Positions 59,007 to 64,000 of a stretch of 64,000 nt of DNA are shown piece by piece. Position 1 is the first letter of the stretch; the number at the start of each line of letters is the position of its first letter. The stretch is from CAVQOB01 sp963714325. Lineage in GTDB: Bacteria; Pseudomonadota; Alphaproteobacteria; Rhizobiales; Hyphomicrobiaceae. Position numbers and translations under genes: made by a program. The notes under the pieces were generated by a model. It was not told the origin of the DNA. It made no database searches and saw nothing but the letters and a program-made list of their open reading frames with translations. The DNA lies in NCBI GenBank assembly GCA_963714325.1, contig CAVQOB010000035.1, positions 248,001 through 312,000 on the forward strand. Direction: 5' to 3'.

Positions 59007-59888
59007 ATGACCCACCCCCGCCGTAAAATCAGGAAGGCCGTATTTCCGGTTGCCGGCCTCGGCACCCGCTTCCTCCCCGCCACCAAGGCGATGCCGAAGG
59101 AGATGCTGACCGTCGTCGATCGCCCGGTGATCCAGCATGTCGTCGATGAGGCCCGCGCCGCCGGTATCGAGCATTTCATCTTCGTTACGGGACGCAACAA
59201 GAGCGTCATCGAAGATCATTTCGACAGCCAGTACGAACTTGAACACACGCTGGCCCAGCGCGGTCGCAAGAACGAACTCGAAACGCTGATGCGCGACCTG
59301 CCAGGCCCGGGGCAGACGAGTTTCACGCGCCAACAATCACCACTCGGCCTCGGCCATGCCGTGTGGTGCGCCCGCGAGTTGATCGGCGACGAGCCCTTTG
59401 CGCTGCTGCTGCCGGATATGCTGCATCATTCGCCGCGTGCCTGCCTCGCCGACATGATCGCGGCTTACGAGGAGCACGGCGGCAACCACATCGCGGTCAA
59501 GCCGGTCCCCGAAGACCAGACACACCTCTATGGCATCGTCGGCGTCGAGGATGCCAAGGCGGCGGTGTCGCCGGTGACGAAGATGGTCGAGAAGCCGCCG
59601 CGTGGCCAGGCGCCGTCCAATCTGCACATCACCGGCCGCTACATTCTGCAACCCGACGTGCTTGGCATTCTCAGCGCGCAGGAGCGCGGCGCTGGCAACG
59701 AAATCCAGCTGACCGACGCGATGATCAAATCGCAGGCTGGTGGCCAGCCGTTCTTCGCTGTCCGCTTCGATGGAGCAATTTACGATTGCGGATCGAAGAT
59801 CGGGTTCCTCACCGCCAACGTCGCCTATGCACTCGCCCGCGACGATCTGGGACCAGCGCTGAAGGCTGAAATTCGGAAGCTGATTTAG
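59007..59888 (+). CDS. galU: UTP-glucose-1-phosphate uridylyltransferase
   Basis: A nucleotidyltransferase of 293 residues that makes UDP-glucose, the substrate of the neighbouring GalE, for polysaccharide and LPS synthesis. The nucleotide-binding signature is AVFPVAGLGTRFLPATKAMPK cut here to AGLGTRFLPATKAMPKEML; VDRPVIQHVVDEA, LLPDMLHHSP and ITGRYILQPDVL follow. GGAG lies nine bases before the ATG at 59007. The length fits the bacterial GalU family. Confidence 0.96.
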   Translation: MTHPRRKIRKAVFPVAGLGTRFLPATKAMPKEMLTVVDRPVIQHVVDEARAAGIEHFIFVTGRNKSVIEDHFDSQYELEHTLAQRGRKNELETLMRDLPGPGQTSFTRQQSPLGLGHAVWCARELIGDEPFALLLPDMLHHSPRACLADMIAAYEEHGGNHIAVKPVPEDQTHLYGIVGVEDAKAAVSPVTKMVEKPPRGQAPSNLHITGRYILQPDVLGILSAQERGAGNEIQLTDAMIKSQAGGQPFFAVRFDGAIYDCGSKIGFLTANVAYALARDDLGPALKAEIRKLI

Positions 59889-59916
59889 TTTTCATAACCC
59901 CGACGCTTGGTACGTT

Positions 59917-60004
59917 GTCGCCCCGGGACTTGTGCCCGCATCCATCCATCTCCTGGCTCCGCCATCTGCGTGCCAATGGATCCCGGCAATACATGCTGGG
60001 AGAC
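59917..60004. repeat. Palindromic element, copy 4 (decayed)
   Basis: About 88 bases after galU with the core of the GTCATCCCGG family: GTCGCCCCGGGACTTGTGCC on the left and ATGGATCCCGGCAATACATG on the right, ending CTGGGAGAC. The terminal repeats have several mismatches. Confidence 0.65.
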
Positions 60005-60033
60005 AATTGGGACTCATCAGTCAATGACAAAAA

Positions 60034-60765
60034 CTAACGCCCGCCAAGCAGCACGTCCTTCGCTTCGTTGACGGCCGCGGCCAGCGTGTGCGACCCGCCG
60101 CGATCGGGGTGGACTTTCAACATCAGCTCGCGATGCGCGTGGCGGATCTCGTCTTCACTGGCGCCGGCCTTCAGCCCGAGAATGTCGAGCGCCTCGTCCT
60201 GGCTCATACGACCATCGGCGCGTTTGCCGGGCCTCGCATCGCCGTCACCGGTTTGACCGGCGCTGCTGCGCGCCATGTCATCGCGCCAAGTCGGATGGAT
60301 GCGATCAAGGTAGGCTTCGAGGATTTGAGCCGATGCCGGATCGGCGAACTGGCAATCGGACCACAAGTGCGCCAGTTCAACAGGGCGCAAGCTTTCGAGG
60401 TCGCGGTCCTTGAAAAATCCCCGCAGCACACGGCCATGAATGCTGCCACTTTCATGATCGAGCGCGACATCGAGATGATCGGTGACGACGCGCGAGGATT
60501 GATGGGCTTGCGGGTTGGCTTGGCCCGACCACCCCGGCCATCGCCAGACGCGGCCACCCCAGAGCAGCCACGAGCCCAGCGCCGTCATCCACAGTCCGTA
60601 CGTCATGGCGCCGCGCAGCGCGAATACGCCGCCGCCCGCCAGCGCGGCGAGCCCGGCACCAACCCGCAGCTGGCGCGCCAATGCCGCCGGATTGGCCGCC
60701 GCGAACGCCCGCGCCGTCAGCAAAAAGAGCGCCAGGGCCAGCAATCCAAACAACAGATATTGCAC
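60034..60765 (-). CDS. Membrane-anchored DnaJ-domain protein
   Basis: A protein of 243 residues. Three hydrophobic segments open it (YLLFGLLALALFLLTARAF, GLAALAGGGVFAL, MTALGSWLLWGG), and the last 60 residues form a J domain with the HPD motif in LMLKVHPDRGGSHTLAAAV. The layout resembles DjlA/TIM14-like co-chaperones that recruit Hsp70 at a membrane. The GTG at 60765 has GAGGG seven bases upstream; a TTG at 60795 would overlap the upstream VWA gene. It is probably co-transcribed with that gene. Confidence 0.85.
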   Translation of the reverse strand: MQYLLFGLLALALFLLTARAFAAANPAALARQLRVGAGLAALAGGGVFALRGAMTYGLWMTALGSWLLWGGRVWRWPGWSGQANPQAHQSSRVVTDHLDVALDHESGSIHGRVLRGFFKDRDLESLRPVELAHLWSDCQFADPASAQILEAYLDRIHPTWRDDMARSSAGQTGDGDARPGKRADGRMSQDEALDILGLKAGASEDEIRHAHRELMLKVHPDRGGSHTLAAAVNEAKDVLLGGR

Positions 60766-60778
60766 CGAGTGCCCTCGT

Positions 60779-61579
60779 CTATTTGAGCTGCTCAAGCAAC
60801 AACCGCGCGCCGCGCCCGCGATGCTCCAAGCTCAGGGTTTCGAGCGCCTTGCGCCCACCGGCTGCGTACACAGCAACCGCCGACAGCAGCTCCTTCAACT
60901 GCGCCGCCGAGCCCGCATCGAACCGGCACCAAGCGCCCCGCGTCAGCCGTGCGACCTCGCGGAATGCGCGTTCAGCCGCCGCGTCACGGCCCTCCTGAAA
61001 CATGAAAACCGGCACGCCCAGCAGGGCCAGTTCTCCGGCGCGGCCGCAGAGATCGTCGATATCCTCCTCCATGCAATCACCAACGTGCACCAGCGCATTG
61101 ATCCGGCGCAACTCGCTCTCCTTGCGGGCATGCGAGAGCACCTTGCGGATTTGTGTGTAACCGCCAGCGCACGTCACCGTCGTCATCAGGCGGGCGAGCG
61201 CATCGGGATCAGACACCCACTTCGATGCGCGGCATTCCTCAGTGCCTCGGAAATAAACGAGCTGCACATCGAGACCGCCAATGCTCTTGACGCCGTGAAA
61301 CATCTCCGCTTGCAGTGCCAGCGCCATATCCCAGGTTGGCTGCCGGCTCATCGTCGCGTCCATCGCAAAGCACAGTCGCCCGCGCCCCGTGGTCGTTGCC
61401 GGCGCCATCGCCCGCATCTTCTGAACGAAGTCCGCGACCTCGTTGGCGGCGTCCGGCAGCGATTGCGGCGCCGCGCCGTCCGCTCGGGCTGCCGGCACTT
61501 GCCCGGCGTCCACGCGTGCGCCCGCCACATCCGCCGGCGATGGAGCTGGTCTCGTCTTGTTGTCCCGGTCGCCGTCCAT
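60779..61579 (-). CDS. VWA-like domain protein
   Basis: A protein of 266 residues. After a Pro/Ala-rich, unstructured N-terminus (about 1-60) comes a von Willebrand A-like domain, where the metal-dependent site reads CFAMDATMSRQP (D-x-T-x-S) and later INALVHVGDCMEEDID. There is no signal peptide, so it is a cytoplasmic protein. Functions of such lone VWA proteins are mostly unknown; they often mediate metal-dependent contacts. The start at 61579 has GAGAG eight bases upstream. It lies 13 bases before the DnaJ gene. Confidence 0.75.
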   Translation of the reverse strand: MDGDRDNKTRPAPSPADVAGARVDAGQVPAARADGAAPQSLPDAANEVADFVQKMRAMAPATTTGRGRLCFAMDATMSRQPTWDMALALQAEMFHGVKSIGGLDVQLVYFRGTEECRASKWVSDPDALARLMTTVTCAGGYTQIRKVLSHARKESELRRINALVHVGDCMEEDIDDLCGRAGELALLGVPVFMFQEGRDAAAERAFREVARLTRGAWCRFDAGSAAQLKELLSAVAVYAAGGRKALETLSLEHRGRGARLLLEQLK

Positions 61580-61749
61580 CGTTACGCTCTCACGCGGCAC
61601 CATTGCGTCGGATACCCTTAGACGACGAAGATGGTCATTCCGGGCCCTGGCGGCAAGTCACAGTCCGGCGATCCAGCGATGGCCGCGATTGCAGCTTCGC
61701 CCGGCTTCTGCGATAGCAGTTGCCACCGCTGCCCCTTGCCCGAGCATTC

Positions 61750-62640
61750 ATGCCCTATCTCCTCCTCGCCGCGGTGCCAGCAGCCTTCGGACTGAATCCG
61801 GTGATCGCGCGGGCGCTCGCTGGCATCTACGAACCGGGAACGCTGACCTTCCTGCGCTGGTTGATCTCGGCCATGCTGATCGGCGCCATTGCCCTCGCGC
61901 GGGGGCGTAATGAAAAATGGGCGTTAAACCTTTCCGATCTGCCGCGCCTGTTGTTCCTGGGTGCGCTCGGAATGGGGTTCTGCTCCTTTGCCGCCTACGT
62001 CGGCGTCACAACGGCCACAGCAACAACCGTTGGCCTGATCTACGCCTGCACGTCGGCCGTGGTCACAGCGGTCGAATTGGTCGAACGCTCGACGCGCCCA
62101 TCGATCCTGCTCTTTGCCGGGCTGATGGCCTGCTTCACCGGTGTCGCGGTCTTGATCACCCGCGGCGATCTGTTCGCCCTCGCCGATGTGCGGATCGGCC
62201 CGGGCGAGTTGTGGGCCATCGCTGGCACCGTATTGTGGGCTGGATATACCCTCGCCATGCGCAAGAAGCCCGGCGGCATGACACCGTTCGCGCTATTCAC
62301 GGTCATGGCGCTGATCGGCGCCGCCTTCACGCTGCCGATCGCGGTTATGGAAGTCGCTGAAAAAGGCCTGCCACCGTTCGATCATATCTACGCGCTCTGG
62401 CTCGCGGCACTGGTGCTGATCTCCAGCGTCGGCGCATTCCTGGGCTACAACCTGTCGATCAATCTTTCCGGTCCCGTCCTGACCGCGGCGTCGATCTCGC
62501 TGGCACCGGTCTACATCGCGGTGCTCGCGAATGTTCTACTCGGCGAACAGATTACCGTTCCGCAGATCGTCGCGATCAGTCTTGTCGTCACCGGCCTCGT
62601 CCTGATGACCTGGGCCCGATCGCGGCAAAAGCTCGGCTAA
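61750..62640 (+). CDS. EamA-family (DMT) transporter
   Basis: A protein of 296 residues with ten predicted membrane helices in two EamA repeats. The first repeat has PYLLLAAVPAAFGLNPVIAR and LTFLRWLISAMLI; the second starts GELWAIAGTVLWAGYTLAMR and ends with SLAPVYIAVLANVLLGEQ, the pattern of drug/metabolite exporters and amino-acid permeases. The substrate is not known. The ATG at 61750 places the first helix at the N-terminus; a TTG at 61720 is less likely. It is divergent from the VWA gene. Confidence 0.9.
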   Translation: MPYLLLAAVPAAFGLNPVIARALAGIYEPGTLTFLRWLISAMLIGAIALARGRNEKWALNLSDLPRLLFLGALGMGFCSFAAYVGVTTATATTVGLIYACTSAVVTAVELVERSTRPSILLFAGLMACFTGVAVLITRGDLFALADVRIGPGELWAIAGTVLWAGYTLAMRKKPGGMTPFALFTVMALIGAAFTLPIAVMEVAEKGLPPFDHIYALWLAALVLISSVGAFLGYNLSINLSGPVLTAASISLAPVYIAVLANVLLGEQITVPQIVAISLVVTGLVLMTWARSRQKLG

Positions 62641-63030
62641 AGCGCCCAAAGACGGTTAATCACACTGGAGCCACACAGAGGGGTGCTACAGGCGTCGCTA
62701 CGTGCTCGGCAAGGGGGATAGCCAAGCACTGCGAGATAGCACTCAGCGGTCAAATGCGTGGCTTTTAGAGGCATTCCAGTGAGCTACTGAGAGTTGCATG
62801 GGAAATTTCGCCAAACCAAAGGGTTGTATTAGCCAATGGCGCGTTCCGTTTCGAATTTGGCAGTTCTGCCAACCTTGGGGTGCGAGCCGTCGTCATCGCC
62901 ACAAAGGCGCCTTGCCGCGGGGTTGCCCATCCGCATCCAACGGCTCCAGCATCCTGCACCCTTGCCCCGAACGCCAAACGGCGCACCCCCTGAGGCGCGC
63001 CGTTTGACAGACCGCATTGCAGCCAAATCC
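62641..63030. other. Gene-free interval
   Basis: About 390 bases between the EamA gene and the ssb stop. No gene is convincing. A 16-base palindrome, TTGGCAGTTCTGCCAA, lies at 62857-62872 and a terminator-like hairpin at 62975-63006. The rest shows no clear signal. Confidence 0.5.
62975..63006 (-). terminator. Possible terminator after ssb
   Basis: A perfect 10-bp stem, CAAACGGCGC at 62975-62984 and GCGCCGTTTG at 62997-63006, lies 24 bases downstream of the ssb stop. There is no T-run on the minus strand, so the call is weak. Confidence 0.4.
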
Positions 63031-63567
63031 TTAGAAAGGGATCTCGTCATCGAGCTGCTTGTCGAAATTGCCTTTCGACGCGCCACCCTTGGCGCCACCA
63101 CCCGCGCTCGAGCCACCCGACGACCGCTTCGGCTCATAGCCGCCGCCACTGCTGCTCCCGCCACCACCGTAATCAGCCTGATCGCCTTCCTGCATGCCAG
63201 CGCCGGCTCCGCCAGAGCGACCGTCCAGCATCGTCAACGTTGCGTTGAAGCCCTGCAGCACGACTTCCGTCGAATACTTTTCGACGCCGTCCTTGTCCTG
63301 CCACTTGCGCGTCTGCAGCTGGCCCTCGATGTAGAGTTTGGCGCCTTTCTTGACGTACTGTTCGACGACCTTACAGAGGCCCTCGCTGAAGATGACGACG
63401 CGGTGCCACTCGGTCTTTTCTTTTTTCTCGCCCGAATTCTTGTCGCGCCAGGTTTCGCTGGTCGCCAGCGTCAGATTAGCAATCGGACGGCCGTCCTGTG
63501 TGCGGCGGATCTCCGGATCCTTGCCGACGTTACCGACTAGAATGACTTTATTGACCGAACCGGCCAT
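63031..63567 (-). CDS. ssb: Single-stranded DNA-binding protein
   Basis: A protein of 178 residues needed for replication and repair. The N-terminal OB fold (about 1-110) has VNKVILVGNVGKDPEIRRTQ, VATSETWRDKNSG-like LATSETWRDKNSGEKKEK, and FSEGLCKVVEQYVKKGAKLY. A Gly/Ser-rich linker follows, and the acidic tip ends DDEIPF, which recruits partner proteins. AAAGGAG precedes the ATG at 63567. It is transcribed leftwards from a region with a LexA box, which fits SOS control. Confidence 0.97.
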   Translation of the reverse strand: MAGSVNKVILVGNVGKDPEIRRTQDGRPIANLTLATSETWRDKNSGEKKEKTEWHRVVIFSEGLCKVVEQYVKKGAKLYIEGQLQTRKWQDKDGVEKYSTEVVLQGFNATLTMLDGRSGGAGAGMQEGDQADYGGGGSSSGGGYEPKRSSGGSSAGGGAKGGASKGNFDKQLDDEIPF

Positions 63568-63844
63568 GACGTGTCTCCTTTCAGGGCTGTGTGCGACTTG
63601 GACTTCTGGATCGCGGCGGACCATCCGCCTGCCACAAGCCCTTCTCCACACCTTGCCAATACATGCCTTGCCAATGTTCGCCGCCGCCCCGCTTCAGGCC
63701 GCGCACAACTCACCACTCCAAGGCAACACTAAAGCGATCAGCCAACCTTGGCCGCGCCGATCCGCCAGTTGTCCACATGAGTTGCCTATTCACATAAAGT
63801 CCCTCACCACGAAGGCCTTCACGATGACCGCGCCGCATCCCACC

Positions 63845-63872
63845 GCCTGGCCAGTGCCTGGCCAGTGCCTGG
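63845..63872. repeat. 11-bp tandem repeat, about 2.5 copies
   Basis: GCCTGGCCAGT occurs at 63845-63855 and 63856-63866, then GCCTGG at 63867-63872. It lies upstream of ssb and has no known role. Confidence 0.7.
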
Positions 63873-63907
63873 ATTCCAACACCGCTCATCTGAGCCAAGC
63901 CAACCAC

Positions 63908-63922
63908 GTTCCTGTTTTGTTC
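63908..63922. promoter_or_regulatory. LexA (SOS) box, GTTC-N7-GTTC
   Basis: GTTCCTGTTTTGTTC is an exact match to the alphaproteobacterial LexA operator, direct GTTC repeats with seven bases between. It lies 341 bases upstream of ssb and close to the window edge, so its main target may be a rightward gene just outside, such as uvrA, which shares an SOS box with ssb in other bacteria. Confidence 0.7.
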
Positions 63923-64000
63923 AAAATACCGCGAAATAACTGCGCCCGCAAGCCCAATCGGCAAAGCTCAAGTAAAGAACCGCATCGCTAAGCTGAGGAT

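Larger units (their letters stand above)
63568..64000. other. Upstream region of ssb, no gene seen to the window edge
   Basis: About 433 bases contain no convincing gene. Notable are an 11-bp tandem repeat GCCTGGCCAGT at 63845-63866, with a third partial copy, and the LexA box at 63908-63922. A rightward gene, possibly uvrA, may start beyond 64000. Confidence 0.5.

Noticed and set aside
62857..62872. The palindrome TTGGCAGTTCTGCCAA as an operator
   Set aside because: No gene starts nearby and it is not a known site; noted only as part of the gene-free interval.

Overview
The window looks like a chromosomal segment of a GC-rich alphaproteobacterium, most likely in the Hyphomicrobiales (Rhizobiales) or close to it. 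This rests on family content and is not a phylogeny: an EipA/DUF1134 envelope protein, DUF3126, a PAS_5-type PAS protein, a LapG-like transglutaminase-fold cysteine peptidase, a DctPQM TRAP transporter, and an alphaproteobacterial LexA box of the form GTTC-N7-GTTC. No rRNA, tRNA, phage, IS transposase or CRISPR array was seen.

Layout. 1-4 kb: the end of a PhyH-type dioxygenase, a TRAP transporter and an SDR dehydrogenase. 4-10 kb: envelope and signalling genes (EipA-like, rhomboid protease, PAS, tandem PilZ, LapG-like peptidase, lone receiver domain). 9.5-21 kb: metabolism (gamma carbonic anhydrase, duplicated DUF3126, CysE, a crotonase, a cyclase, Hsp70-like protein, FadJ-like fusion, acyl-CoA ligase, M20 amidohydrolase, DapA-like lyase, GST). 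21-24.5 kb: an atypical histidine phosphatase, then a minus-strand operon of an ELM1-like protein, a 2OG-Fe(II) oxygenase and a Kdo hydroxylase, probably for LPS core modification. 24.6-30.3 kb: Lrp regulator, ChaN-like protein with a broken tail, secreted proteins, a disrupted membrane gene and an SGNH-like protein. 30.5-41 kb: carB, greA, a type II restriction-modification pair (BglII/BstYI-like nuclease with an MT-A70 methyltransferase), two cyclophilins, small membrane proteins, HIT protein, RsmC-like methyltransferase and an MBL hydrolase. 41-49 kb: gltB and gltD separated by two genes and two palindromic repeats. 49-64 kb: HPF-like factor, DUF459 protein, two overlapping MltB-type transglycosylases, ABC-F ATPase, a galE remnant with a frameshifted methyltransferase, galE, galU, DnaJ and VWA proteins, an EamA transporter and ssb with a LexA box upstream.

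The most striking theme is palindromic repeats inside or beside genes. A 125-bp element of paired hairpins lies in frame inside carB, in the linker between its two halves. A second family, with GTCATCCCGG termini, occurs four times, once within the 5' part of a secreted-protein gene. A third, different element has a perfect 30-bp inverted repeat. Other points of interest are the RM pair, the Kdo-hydroxylase operon, a hairpin-rich leader before gltB, a possible small RNA ending in a strong terminator near 8.8 kb, and several broken genes (chaN tail, a membrane protein, a methyltransferase, a galE 3' remnant). The frameshifts could be real decay or assembly errors; reads would decide.
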